DNA from: Paenibacillus sp. SZ31
GTDB lineage: Bacteria > Bacillota > Bacilli > Paenibacillales > Paenibacillaceae
Assembly: GCF_012912005.1 (NCBI RefSeq)
Contig: NZ_JABBEA010000005.1
Coordinates: 1-64,000 of the forward strand
Reading direction: 5' to 3'
DNA length: 64,000 nt
The notes below the pieces were generated by a model. The model saw only the letters and a list, made by a program, of their open reading frames with translations. It made no database searches and was not told the origin of the DNA. Each line of letters opens with the position of its first letter. Positions within the stretch are counted from its first letter, which is position 1. Positions 9,822 through 18,189 of the stretch are shown here, piece after piece. A program made the translations under genes and the position numbers.

Positions 9822-10559
9822 CTATATTCCACACGCCATTCTGAATTGTATAAACGTATCCTCAGACGGAAGCTGCTCCGTTCTGACTTTTTTCCCTTTG
9901 AGTACGGCACTAAGCTGCCGTAGTGTTTCCGGATCGGGTGTTTGATCCCCATCCAGTCGGACAACCACATCTCCATGATCCTGTCCGAAATTTAAGGTCA
10001 GTTTGCGAACCTCTCCCCAAGAAGACCGGCCGCCGCCATATTGATAGGCCCTGATTGCATCCGCAATCGCCCCGGTAAGTGACTCGCCATCCTCGGGAGA
10101 GACCAGAGCACTAAGCTGCAACTCATCTTCTATTTCCACATGCAATTCCAGCGCAATTCCACTGGCGCGAAAAGACTGAAGATAAAATACGAGGGAAGGA
10201 ATACCTAATCTGGAGATTCGGCTTTCTTCTGTAACCCGCTCTTTTATTCTTTCCACACATTGCAAGGATTTATCAAGTTTGCCCAGCCGAAGATATCCAT
10301 ATAACACCTGAAGGTCGTTCATCCAGTCGTGTCGATGATGATTTAATGAAGCAATTGCTGTCTTTTCCATGGATTGTATGATGGCTCTGCGTTCCGCCTC
10401 CGCCTGTTTCTTCATCGCATTCACAGAAATGAGCAATACTGCGACGGACCACAATGCGCACACGACGCTTGAGATCATCGCCGGATACAACATAACGAAA
10501 ACCAAAGGAATCAGAAGTGAACATGCCGCAATCCACGGCACTCTTTTCCAAGATTTCAT
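9822..10559 (-). CDS. spo0B: Spo0B-type sporulation phosphotransferase
   Basis: Relays phosphate from Spo0F to Spo0A in the sporulation phosphorelay. The phospho-acceptor box NHHRHDWMNDLQ (His77 in this numbering) matches the Spo0B helical-hairpin motif, followed by a degenerate kinase-like C-terminal domain. Unlike the soluble 192-aa B. subtilis protein, this 245-aa form has two predicted membrane helices (about 9-27 and 29-46). The start is the ATG at 10559 after GGGGAG; an upstream in-frame start lacks a ribosome site. Its place between rpmA and obg supports the assignment. Confidence 0.85.
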   Translation of the reverse strand: MKSWKRVPWIAACSLLIPLVFVMLYPAMISSVVCALWSVAVLLISVNAMKKQAEAERRAIIQSMEKTAIASLNHHRHDWMNDLQVLYGYLRLGKLDKSLQCVERIKERVTEESRISRLGIPSLVFYLQSFRASGIALELHVEIEDELQLSALVSPEDGESLTGAIADAIRAYQYGGGRSSWGEVRKLTLNFGQDHGDVVVRLDGDQTPDPETLRQLSAVLKGKKVRTEQLPSEDTFIQFRMACGI

Positions 10560-10659
10560 GGCTTCTCCCCGTTCTACAAAACTCGGTTGGTCTACACCCA
10601 CCGTAACCAAGTATAACATGTCTTTTCTGCCAGTTCATTATCGAATAACCGTTGAATAC

Positions 10660-10687
10660 AAAAAACCTCCGGCAAAAATGCCGAAGG
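10660..10687 (-). terminator. terminator after rpmA
   Basis: The stem CCTTCGGCA/TGCCGGAGG (one G-T pair) is followed by six Ts on the minus strand. It ends the rplU-prp-rpmA operon. Confidence 0.85.
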
Positions 10688-10709
10688 CTCCTTAGGCGGA
10701 ATGCCGATA

Positions 10710-11021
10710 TTACGCTTCTACTGCAGCTGCTACAGGAGCAACGTTAACAGGATAGATGCTTACTTTTTTACGATCGCGTCCCCAACGTTCGAATTTTACA
10801 ACGCCGTCGATTTTCGCGAACAAAGTGTCATCTTTACCGATACCAACGTTAGTTCCTGGGTGAATTTTCGTTCCGCGTTGGCGAACGAGAATGCTACCAC
10901 CAGTTACAGTTTGACCATCAGCACGTTTAACACCCAGACGCTGAGCATTACTGTCACGTCCGTTCTTCGTGGAACCTACACCTTTTTTCGATGCGAATAA
11001 CTGAAGATTTAATTTCAACAT
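10710..11021 (-). CDS. rpmA: 50S ribosomal protein L27
   Basis: L27 reaches the peptidyl-transferase centre of the 50S subunit. The start [14 protein letters not shown] carries the Firmicute N-terminal extension that ends in LQLF, which Prp cleaves before ASKKG (Phe9/Ala10). The core [17 protein letters not shown] is invariant in the family. The gene for the processing protease lies 23 bp upstream. Confidence 0.98.
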   Translation of the reverse strand: MLKLNLQLFASKKGVGSTKNGRDSNAQRLGVKRADGQTVTGGSILVRQRGTKIHPGTNVGIGKDDTLFAKIDGVVKFERWGRDRKKVSIYPVNVAPVAAAVEA

Positions 11022-11044
11022 GATTGGTTGTCCTCCTTCTTTGC

Positions 11045-11374
11045 TTATTTGAATTGCTGTATTTTAATATACTTCCCGTATGACTCTGCAATATTAGAGA
11101 GCATAACCACCATGGATTCGAGTAACAATTGTACCTGGGACCAAGTTTCCCCTCTCTCTAACAAAGGTAAAGAACCGCTTAAAAAGCCATTCTTCATCTT
11201 GGCATCCATTTCGACACCGGTCAATGTTTCAATCGAGTTCACCGTACCCACTGTAACAGCGGATACCCCGGCACATACGATGTCTTCTCCACGCTTGGCA
11301 AAATTAGCATGCCCTTCGATGGAAAAGCGTTCGATGTTCCCGTCCTCATCACGAAAGATTTGAACGATAATCAC
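11045..11374 (-). CDS. prp: ribosomal-processing cysteine protease Prp
   Basis: Cleaves the N-terminal extension of L27, an essential step in Firmicutes with the extended L27. The 109-aa protein has the catalytic pair His22 (EGHAN) and Cys34 ([10 protein letters not shown]). It lies between rplU and rpmA as in B. subtilis (ysxB), so protease and substrate are co-expressed. Confidence 0.95.
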   Translation of the reverse strand: MIIVQIFRDEDGNIERFSIEGHANFAKRGEDIVCAGVSAVTVGTVNSIETLTGVEMDAKMKNGFLSGSLPLLERGETWSQVQLLLESMVVMLSNIAESYGKYIKIQQFK

Positions 11375-11388
11375 TTATCGCACCTTCT

Positions 11389-11700
11389 TTACGCTTTGAT
11401 TGTTTCGATAGTTACTTTAGTGTACGGTTGACGGTGACCTTGCTTCACATGGTAGTTCTTTTTAGGTTTGTATTTGTATACGATAACCTTTTGTCCTTTG
11501 CCATGTTTCTCCACTTTAGCCGTTACAGTAGCTCCGGAAATCAATGGTGTACCTGCTGTCAAACCTTGATCGTTAGATACAGCCAGGACACGGTCGAACG
11601 TTACGCTTTCGCCATCGTTCGCAGTCAATTTCTCGATGAACAGAACATCGCCCTCTTGGACTTTGTACTGTTTGCCGCCTGTTTCAATAATTGCGTACAT
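11389..11700 (-). CDS. rplU: 50S ribosomal protein L21
   Basis: Large-subunit protein of 103 aa beginning [14 protein letters not shown], the family signature. It is preceded by AGGAGGTG and by a structured leader that ends just before its ribosome site. First gene of rplU-prp-rpmA. Confidence 0.98.
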   Translation of the reverse strand: MYAIIETGGKQYKVQEGDVLFIEKLTANDGESVTFDRVLAVSNDQGLTAGTPLISGATVTAKVEKHGKGQKVIVYKYKPKKNYHVKQGHRQPYTKVTIETIKA

Positions 11701-11823
11701 TTGCCTTGCACCTCCTCATGTCTCAGACTCGCCCGTTCTCAGGTGACAGTGTCCTTGCGGAACTGTTCTTATACCCGGCCAGTGCGGTTACAGCATGTGC
11801 AAGACCATTAGGCTAAACACATA
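11701..11823 (-). promoter_or_regulatory. L21 leader RNA
   Basis: About 120 bases between the rplU promoter and start codon. On the minus strand they contain the paired blocks TTCCGCAAGGA, GCCGGGTATAAGAAC and CTGTCACCTGAGAAC, which resemble the Bacillales L21 leader family. Members are thought to mediate autoregulation by a ribosomal protein. The sequence resemblance is from memory; covariance scoring was not possible. Confidence 0.75.
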
Positions 11824-11830
11824 CTTGAAG

Positions 11831-11859
11831 ATTATATCACGCAATATTTCAAAAATCAA
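11831..11859 (-). promoter_or_regulatory. sigma-A promoter for rplU-prp-rpmA
   Basis: The minus strand shows TTGATT (11854-11859), a 17-base spacer and TATAAT (11831-11836) with a TGn extension. It overlaps the stop codon of the RNase E/G gene, so the ribosomal operon has its own promoter. Confidence 0.75.
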
Positions 11860-13106
11860 TGCAAAGGTGAAATATATCTTTTTCCCGTACCATGACAGGA
11901 AGAACACGGCTCCACATAGGGTAACGTACTCTCTTCCCGCACTTTTTTGCGTGTCAGTTCAAGCAAGCCCAGCTTGGTCCAACCCATCACGAACGCTTTG
12001 GTCCGATCCTTTTTAAGCTCGCCCTCCAAGGTTGCCGCCACTTCATGCCGATTCGAAGCTTCCTCCATATCAATGAAGTCGACAATAATCATGCCACCAA
12101 TATCCCGCAGGCGCATCAGACGGGCAATCTCCACTGCTGCCTGCATGTTGGTCTCCGTCACGGTCTCTTCCAGACTGTCACCGCCAGCTCCCGTATATTT
12201 GCCTGTGTTCACATCCACTACAGTCAGAGCTTCGGTATGATCAATAACGATATATCCGCCTCCAGGCAGCCATACTTTCCGAGCAAAATCCTTGTTCAAC
12301 TGCTCCTGCACACCATAAGCAGCAAAGATGGACTCTGTTCCCCGATACACCTGTACTTTGGGTTGATGACCGGGACTCATCTCTTCCAGCAATGCTTTTA
12401 CCTCGCGAGCTTGTCCTTCACTATCGGTGATGACCTCATCACTGCCTGGCGTATACACATCTCTGATAATTCGCTGTACCATGCTATGATCCCGATGCAA
12501 TAGGCTCGGGGAAGGCAAACTATCCGCTTTTTCACGAATCAGGTACCACTGCGCACGTAATGTTTCCAAGTCAGCTTGAATGGCTTCGTGCTGTTCTTCT
12601 GCAGATACGGTTCGGATAATAAGCCCTTCTTCATCCCGTCTCAGTTGTTCTCCAAGTGCCTTGAGGCGGGAACGATCTCCCTCACGGGCAATTTTCTTGG
12701 ATACCGCCACATAGTCGGCAATAGGCATGTAGACAAGCCAGCGGCCCGGGAGTGAATAATGAGTCGTCACCCGGGCTCCCTTGCCTCCTACCGGTTCCTT
12801 CAGAACCTGAACAATGACTTCCTGACCCGGACGAAGCAACTCCGAGATGGAAGGCTTCACCTTGGCCTGCTTCTCCAGATGGGGATGCAACACATCGTCC
12901 ACATATAGAAACGCATTCTTTTTCTGACCAATATCCACAAAAGCAGCCTGCATACCCGGTAACACATTCACGACCCGTCCCTTGAAATAGGACCCCAGAA
13001 GTCCACGCTCGCGTGTACGTTCTGCCGTGAATTCCACAGCTTTGCCTTCTTCCAGAAGCGCCATTTGCATGAGGTTATGTTCATTATGTACAATCATTTG
13101 TTTCAT
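11856..13106 (-). CDS. rng: ribonuclease E/G family protein
   Basis: Endoribonuclease for RNA processing. An S1 RNA-binding domain lies near the N-terminus (about 30-110), followed by the RNase E/G catalytic core with the two metal-binding aspartates (VVDVNTG and IIVDFIDM). The zinc-link CxxC is near the C-terminus (Cys401, Cys404 in PCSSCHGTG). The protein stops after the zinc link, so it lacks the RNase E scaffold tail and resembles RNase G (416 aa). The ATG at 13106 follows AGAGGTGAAG; an earlier in-frame start has no ribosome site. B. subtilis has no RNase E/G and has rplU directly after spoIVFB; this gene is an insertion into that order. Confidence 0.88.
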   Translation of the reverse strand: MKQMIVHNEHNLMQMALLEEGKAVEFTAERTRERGLLGSYFKGRVVNVLPGMQAAFVDIGQKKNAFLYVDDVLHPHLEKQAKVKPSISELLRPGQEVIVQVLKEPVGGKGARVTTHYSLPGRWLVYMPIADYVAVSKKIAREGDRSRLKALGEQLRRDEEGLIIRTVSAEEQHEAIQADLETLRAQWYLIREKADSLPSPSLLHRDHSMVQRIIRDVYTPGSDEVITDSEGQAREVKALLEEMSPGHQPKVQVYRGTESIFAAYGVQEQLNKDFARKVWLPGGGYIVIDHTEALTVVDVNTGKYTGAGGDSLEETVTETNMQAAVEIARLMRLRDIGGMIIVDFIDMEEASNRHEVAATLEGELKKDRTKAFVMGWTKLGLLELTRKKVREESTLPYVEPCSSCHGTGKRYISPLH

Positions 13107-13212
13107 GGCTTCACCTCTAGAAGACAATTCAATTCATCCACATCCATTTCAGTATCTTTACATTTCTCATCGTACATGTATTAACCCATTTCAGAACAGG
13201 TCCACCAGAACA

Positions 13213-14079
13213 CTACAATTTATCGCCATTTTGTTGAAAATAGGAACCGATAATGCGTTGTTCAGGCAATACTGCCATAATTCGTCCCTGTCTGTTCATC
13301 ACGTATACCATATGGTATCTTTCTCTCTTTAATAGACGCAAAATAGTGTCCAAAGGTTTCGCTGGAAATGAGATTATTGGCTGCGCCAAACTGCCAGTAG
13401 CCGCATGCCGAGCGAAAGCACCCTCCCGATTCATGAGAAAACGGATAAAGCGATAGGGCACATTTCGGTAATCCGTCAGGTTGGAATAGAACAAAAAAAG
13501 ACCGATTAACAGAATGTTGAGTGGTAGACCGTAGTCTCCGGTAAGCCACCGGCTGATAGCATATAGAATAACCCCTGCGCTGCACAGGATACTAATTCTG
13601 TAAGTCCACATTAATGTTGTATAGTAGGGTGCCCACAGACTGACAAGCGCTTGAACAATTTTACCTCCGTCCAGGGGCAGTACGGGTAGCAGGTTAAAGA
13701 GCGCAATGAGCAGATTCCCCTGAATGATGTAGTTCAGAAAAACCGGATCGCCCAGATTGCCATACTGCAGCAGCCAAACCATGCCAACCATCAGCATGTT
13801 TTGCAATGGACCTGCCAGAGCGATCATGATTTCTCTGAAGGCCGTGATGTTGACTCCATCTTCAATTACCGCTACTCCTCCAAAAGGAAGCATCTGGATC
13901 GACAAGACACGATAGCCAAGAAGGGCAGCAGCCGCAGCATGTCCACATTCATGAATGAATACGATGGCAAACAACGTAATGAGTTCAATAAAATGTCCTG
14001 TCAGAAGAGACGCCATCATGATAATCACAAAAAACGGATGAAACGTAATACGTACTCCCCACACCCTAATCAAGGGCAA
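13213..14079 (-). CDS. spoIVFB: SpoIVFB-like intramembrane metalloprotease (M50)
   Basis: Site-2-type protease which in B. subtilis cleaves pro-sigma-K in the mother cell. The zinc motif HECGH (43-47) lies in the first membrane region, the third-ligand motif LPLDGG is near 137, and about six hydrophobic helices precede a C-terminal CBS-like region. It follows spoIVFA with a short overlap, and SpoIVFA is its known regulator. The start is uncertain: TTG at 14079 or GTG at 14064 are both possible, and neither has a strong ribosome site, which fits translational coupling to spoIVFA. The paired gene argues against a general M50 protease. Confidence 0.85.
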   Translation of the reverse strand: MPLIRVWGVRITFHPFFVIIMMASLLTGHFIELITLFAIVFIHECGHAAAAALLGYRVLSIQMLPFGGVAVIEDGVNITAFREIMIALAGPLQNMLMVGMVWLLQYGNLGDPVFLNYIIQGNLLIALFNLLPVLPLDGGKIVQALVSLWAPYYTTLMWTYRISILCSAGVILYAISRWLTGDYGLPLNILLIGLFLFYSNLTDYRNVPYRFIRFLMNREGAFARHAATGSLAQPIISFPAKPLDTILRLLKRERYHMVYVMNRQGRIMAVLPEQRIIGSYFQQNGDKL

Positions 14080-14914
14080 CGACTTCCGCTGGGTCTACGT
14101 AATCCTCACCCTCTTTGACCGCAAAATAGAGCGTGGCCGGTTGTTCACCACCAGTAGTCTTGAGACTCCCAACCGCATTCCCCGCTTCAACCCAATCGTT
14201 CACGATTACTTCACTCTCGTTCAATCGACCATATATTGCCGTGACATTGCCTGTATGCTGGATGACAACCGTGAACCCACTTGCTGCATCGCCGATAACC
14301 TCCATGACACGCCCTGCATCAGAACTTGCGACCTGTATACGTTCTGCACCTGCGGCATCAGGAACGATCTCAATTCCCTTCATACTCAGCGCAAATGGCT
14401 GAACTACTGTGCCCGAGATGGGTTTGCCCAGTAACTGCCGAATGCCGGAACCATTAACAGCATCTGTCGTATGTCCGAGAACCGGAAGAAACGAAGGTGT
14501 TCCTCCAAAGTGCCGTTCATACCAGGCTGCAGCAGAGGCAAAATCCATATCTCGATGGAGTGCATCGGCTATTACTGTTTTGGGTGATGTCGTCCATGAT
14601 GTATCCAACTGAAACAGACCCCATACTCCGCCAAATATTAAAGCGCTAATGACCATCCGCCTTAGAAGTGACTTGAACAGGTTGAATCTTGAATGCCCCC
14701 CTGGAACGAAATGACCATTCTCTTTTTTCCACAGCCATTCCGGATCTCTTTCCTGTGTCCCCTCACCAGTTGTATACGGCTTCCGTTGTATGATCTCGTT
14801 CTTGTCCAATAGCGAACCTACTTTTTGCTCCTGTAAAACTTCAACAGTCGCACCGTCCATCAGTCGCCGAATGCGTTCTTCTCTTCTTTGCTTAATTCTG
14901 AGTTTCGTGTTCAT
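14066..14914 (-). CDS. spoIVFA: SpoIVFA-like membrane protein with degenerate M23 domain
   Basis: SpoIVFA anchors and inhibits SpoIVFB at the outer forespore membrane. The 282-aa protein has a basic N-terminal region, one membrane helix (about 90-107) and a C-terminal LytM/M23-like domain (about 175-275). The M23 metal ligands are missing: the usual HxH position reads YFAVKEG. It is therefore probably a binding rather than hydrolytic domain. The ATG at 14914 follows GGGAGG; upstream sequence in the same frame lacks a ribosome site. A sigma-E-like promoter lies just upstream. Confidence 0.85.
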   Translation of the reverse strand: MNTKLRIKQRREERIRRLMDGATVEVLQEQKVGSLLDKNEIIQRKPYTTGEGTQERDPEWLWKKENGHFVPGGHSRFNLFKSLLRRMVISALIFGGVWGLFQLDTSWTTSPKTVIADALHRDMDFASAAAWYERHFGGTPSFLPVLGHTTDAVNGSGIRQLLGKPISGTVVQPFALSMKGIEIVPDAAGAERIQVASSDAGRVMEVIGDAASGFTVVIQHTGNVTAIYGRLNESEVIVNDWVEAGNAVGSLKTTGGEQPATLYFAVKEGEDYVDPAEVVALD

Positions 14915-14946
14915 GGAATGTCCTCCCGCCGAGGCTTGTTTACTAC

Positions 14947-14975
14947 ATCCTATGAAGAGGCGGTTGATAATATGA
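14947..14975 (-). promoter_or_regulatory. sigma-E-like promoter for spoIVFA-spoIVFB
   Basis: The minus strand shows TCATATT (14969-14975), which fits the sigma-E -35 consensus kmATATT exactly, then 14 bases and CATAGGAT (14947-14954), 6 of 8 to CATACAnT. The block CATAGGATGTAGTAA (14940-14954) is identical upstream of safA. B. subtilis spoIVF is sigma-E dependent. Confidence 0.7.
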
Positions 14976-14996
14976 ACAAGCCTGCCAGCAGGTAAC

Positions 14997-15024
14997 AAAA
15001 AAAGCCGGGCTATAAGCCACGGCT
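14997..15024 (-). terminator. terminator after minD
   Basis: The stem AGCCGTGGCT/AGCCCGGCT (one bulge) is followed by seven Ts on the minus strand. It separates the mre-min genes from spoIVFAB. Confidence 0.85.
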
Positions 15025-15062
15025 ATCATGTAGTCAGTTGATGAATAATTTCGTTTAACGAA

Positions 15063-15857
15063 TTAACCCATTCCCAAGAACTTTTTGAAACGAGTAAAAG
15101 CGCCCTTTTTCTGCTCCAGTTGCATCAATGGGACCGTATCTCCCAGAATGCGTCGAGCAATGTTGCGATACGCTATCGCCGCAAGTGAATCCGGATTCAT
15201 GACCGTAGGTTCTCCTGAATTGGCCGCTTTGATAACCAGCTCATCATCAGGTACGATGCCAATCAGGTCAATATTAAGTACTTGTAAAATACCATCGATA
15301 TCCAGCATGTCACCTGATTTAACCATATTATTGCGAATTCGATTCACCACCAGCTTCGGTGATTGAATGTGTGAACTCTCCAACAGGCCGATGACACGAT
15401 CCGCATCACGTACTGCAGCATTTTCCGGTGTAGTGACCACGATGGCCTGATCTGCTCCTGCTACCGCATTTTTGAAGCCCTGCTCTATGCCGGCTGGGCA
15501 ATCAATAATGACGTATTCAAAATCTTTTTTCAATTCAAGGATAATATCCTTCACCTGTTCTGGCGACACCGAGTTTTTGTCTCTCGTCTGCGCCGCAGGC
15601 AACATATATAATTCTTCGAAACGCTTGTCTTTGACCAAAGCCTGATTCAGACGGCAGCGGCCGTCTGCAACGTCGCACAGATCGTAAATAATACGGTTTT
15701 CGAGTCCCATCACGACATCCAAATTACGAAGGCCGATATCGGTATCTACCAGACAAACCTTTTTGCCGAGCAGCGCCAGCGCTGTCCCGATGTTTGCCGA
15801 GGTGGTTGTTTTACCCACGCCGCCTTTACCCGAAGTGATCACGATCGCCTCTCCCAT
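15063..15857 (-). CDS. minD: septum site-determining protein MinD
   Basis: Membrane-associated ATPase that recruits MinC to block division near the poles; in sporulating bacilli Min also affects septum placement. The deviant Walker A motif SGKGGVGKTT (9-18) with the signature first Lys, the DTDIGLRNLD switch and a C-terminal amphipathic membrane-targeting helix (FTRFKKFLGMG) are all visible. Length is 264 aa. It follows minC by three bases. Confidence 0.97.
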   Translation of the reverse strand: MGEAIVITSGKGGVGKTTTSANIGTALALLGKKVCLVDTDIGLRNLDVVMGLENRIIYDLCDVADGRCRLNQALVKDKRFEELYMLPAAQTRDKNSVSPEQVKDIILELKKDFEYVIIDCPAGIEQGFKNAVAGADQAIVVTTPENAAVRDADRVIGLLESSHIQSPKLVVNRIRNNMVKSGDMLDIDGILQVLNIDLIGIVPDDELVIKAANSGEPTVMNPDSLAAIAYRNIARRILGDTVPLMQLEQKKGAFTRFKKFLGMG

Positions 15858-15860
15858 GAG

Positions 15861-16523
15861 CTACACTCCTTTAAACACATTAAAATCTCGGCGCAACCGA
15901 ACGATATTGCTCATCTTGTCTATCTGCATCTGATTGTCCTGTAAGTAAGCAAATTCCATTCCGGTCTCTCGGCTCTCCCATTCATCGGGAGGACGACTGA
16001 TGATATCCGCAATCCGCAGCTGCGTCGGTGCAAACACCGAAGCGGCAATAATAGCTTCTTCGTCCCCGCCAATTCCGGCATGAGCCATACCTCTGAGTGA
16101 ACCCAACACATATATATCTCCGGTACACGTCACCGTGCCCCCCGGATTGATATCCCCAAGAAACAGGAGATTTCCTTCATGATGAAGCACCTGACCTGAA
16201 CGCACCATACCACACATGGTCACAATCGGCGGCGGTCCTTTAACCTCCGGTTGGAGTGCAGGTGAGTCGATGGATCGAATAAGCAGATTCCCTTTTTGTT
16301 TCAATATATCGAGGATTGCTTCTTTCTGGTCCTCTGTCACTTCGCGGGCACCCAACTTGATATCCACATGAACAATCGGTCCGGTCAAAATATTTTGATG
16401 GCTGTGTTCCAGCTTATAGCGGAGCTCATAGAGCAATTCCTCGAATTCACATTGATCGTCCAACAGGAAAACCAGGCCGTCTCGGATGCCTTTAATCGTT
16501 ACGTGATTCGATTTTACCGTCAT
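15861..16523 (-). CDS. minC: septum site-determining protein MinC
   Basis: FtsZ polymerisation inhibitor. The variable N-terminal FtsZ-binding domain (about 1-100) is followed by the conserved C-terminal beta-helix (from about 110: GMVRSGQVLHHEGNLLFLGD, then INPGG) that dimerises and binds MinD. Length is 220 aa. It lies directly before minD. Confidence 0.95.
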   Translation of the reverse strand: MTVKSNHVTIKGIRDGLVFLLDDQCEFEELLYELRYKLEHSHQNILTGPIVHVDIKLGAREVTEDQKEAILDILKQKGNLLIRSIDSPALQPEVKGPPPIVTMCGMVRSGQVLHHEGNLLFLGDINPGGTVTCTGDIYVLGSLRGMAHAGIGGDEEAIIAASVFAPTQLRIADIISRPPDEWESRETGMEFAYLQDNQMQIDKMSNIVRLRRDFNVFKGV

Positions 16524-16597
16524 AAGCCTGTCCCTCCCATCTCATTACATTTCGTGCCCGGGGCCCCAAGTTCCTGCTTTGCGCTCCATAAATGTAT

Positions 16598-17131
16598 TTA
16601 AGAAGCTTCTTCTGTCTTGCTCCGTCTCTTGCCGATCCGCTCCAGTTGTTTCCGAAGCGGGACGTAAATGATCAAGGCAAACACAAAATGAACGAACAAA
16701 TTAGGAATCATGTATTCAAGCAACGCCCAGTCAAAGGTCACGTGGTTAAGTTGGAAGAGCTTGTACAGGAAGAATAGCATGGTGTCATTAAGCAGACTTC
16801 CCAAAATGACAACTGATACCATAACCGGCAGTGGTGCTCGCGGTGCTTGAAAAATGAGTCCCATCATGTATGCCGATAATCCCATAGAGAATCCGTAAGG
16901 TCCAATCATCTCGCCGTAGAATACGACGTCATGCAATAGTCCAAAAAATATACCGAGTACTAGTGCCGTGTGCCGGTGATGATATACAGCGATAAACAAA
17001 ATTACGATATAAACCAGATTGGCAGAAATACGCATCTGCCAGCCAGAAGGAATGAGCAGCGGCAAAATCGTGCCTTCCGCAATGAACAAAACGAATAGCA
17101 ACAGGAACAAGACTTGCTTGCGCGTCACCAT
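16598..17131 (-). CDS. mreD: rod shape-determining protein MreD
   Basis: Integral membrane part of the elongasome, 177 aa with about five hydrophobic helices and a basic C-terminus. The ATG overlaps the mreC stop by one base (TAATG), so the two are coupled. Recognised by the hydrophobic pattern and its place after mreC. Confidence 0.92.
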   Translation of the reverse strand: MVTRKQVLFLLLFVLFIAEGTILPLLIPSGWQMRISANLVYIVILFIAVYHHRHTALVLGIFFGLLHDVVFYGEMIGPYGFSMGLSAYMMGLIFQAPRAPLPVMVSVVILGSLLNDTMLFFLYKLFQLNHVTFDWALLEYMIPNLFVHFVFALIIYVPLRKQLERIGKRRSKTEEAS

Positions 17132-18003
17132 TATTCTTTTACCTCAGGCGGGATAATGACAATCAGCTCTTTCCAGTCAAGGAAGCTAGCGTATGGCTCA
17201 ATTGTAGCTGTTTGCGTTAAACCATATTCACTTTTCTCGACACTCTTCACTTCACCAATCCGCATATACTTCGGAAAATTATTGATGATTCCGGAGGAGA
17301 TGATCTCATCGCCCTCTTGGATGTCAGAATCCTCTGAAATCTTGGTCATCTTGAGCATGCCTGTCTTCGGATCATAACTCTCAATCATACCAAACACTTT
17401 TTCCTTACCTACTGCCGTTGCTGCAATGGCATTGGATGTTGGATCATTGGCGTCCATGGACGTTAACAGATTAACCGTTGATGTATATGAGCTGACATGA
17501 CTGATCACGCCGACCAGCCCTTCCTGCGAGGTAACGGCCATCCCCGGCTTTATTCCCGCATTTTCACCGATATCAATGTTAATGGTTCTGCTGTTTGGAT
17601 CCGAATTCGCACTGATAACTTGAGCAATTCGTGAACCGTAATTATACCGATTCTTCTGTTCCTCTGTGAAATTGAGCGCTTTCTGAAGTTGCTCATTCAC
17701 TTGCTCCATATCATTATACTTCAGCCGATCTCGGGTATAGTGCCCCATAGCGATGCGAAGCTCTTCATTCTCTTCATATACCGTACGCATGTTCGCCACA
17801 TCTTTGAAAAAGCCCGCTACATAAGAAGCGGGCTTGTAAAATACGTATTGTACAAATCCAACTGAATCCTTCAGGAATTTCTCCGGCCAGGATAGAGTGG
17901 TTCGCGGACTGAGCGTAAAGCCCATTAACGCGATAAATGTAACAAGGCCCACCAGCAAAACAAAAAGTCTTTTGTTGCCTAGCAGTTTAAACAGTTCGAA
18001 CAC
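17131..18003 (-). CDS. mreC: rod shape-determining protein MreC
   Basis: Bitopic elongasome scaffold. An N-terminal membrane helix (about 10-30) and a coiled coil (about 65-115) precede the beta-barrel domain with the ANSDPNSRTINID and NLLTSMDANDPTSNA motifs. Length is 290 aa. The start is GTG at 18003 with an unusually close GAGG. It is separated from mreB by 186 bp, wider than within many mreBCD operons. Confidence 0.95.
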   Translation of the reverse strand: MFELFKLLGNKRLFVLLVGLVTFIALMGFTLSPRTTLSWPEKFLKDSVGFVQYVFYKPASYVAGFFKDVANMRTVYEENEELRIAMGHYTRDRLKYNDMEQVNEQLQKALNFTEEQKNRYNYGSRIAQVISANSDPNSRTINIDIGENAGIKPGMAVTSQEGLVGVISHVSSYTSTVNLLTSMDANDPTSNAIAATAVGKEKVFGMIESYDPKTGMLKMTKISEDSDIQEGDEIISSGIINNFPKYMRIGEVKSVEKSEYGLTQTATIEPYASFLDWKELIVIIPPEVKE

Positions 18004-18077
18004 CCTCTAACATCCATTATTCTCTTCCGAGCCATGCCCGGCGGGGAGACTGTCAGACTTGTAGTCCCTGCGAGAAT

Positions 18078-18135
18078 ATCAGCTGATCCTCCCCTGTTAA
18101 GCGGGTAATAGCTCATCCCCGGGGTTAACCGGGTA
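18078..18135 (-). repeat. imperfect tandem repeat between mreB and mreC
   Basis: Two adjacent units of about 28-30 bases (18078-18107 and 18108-18135) share on the minus strand the order TACCCGsTTAAC, a G-rich block, then GATsAGCT and AT. One unit contains the palindrome CCCCGGGG. The pair sits in the 186-bp mreB-mreC gap; no gene is visible there. It could fold as an mRNA processing or attenuation structure. Confidence 0.4.
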
Positions 18136-18189
18136 CTCTATAACGATACCTTGCCACTTAGTCGCAATGCCAAGTTAGGCAAATACCAA

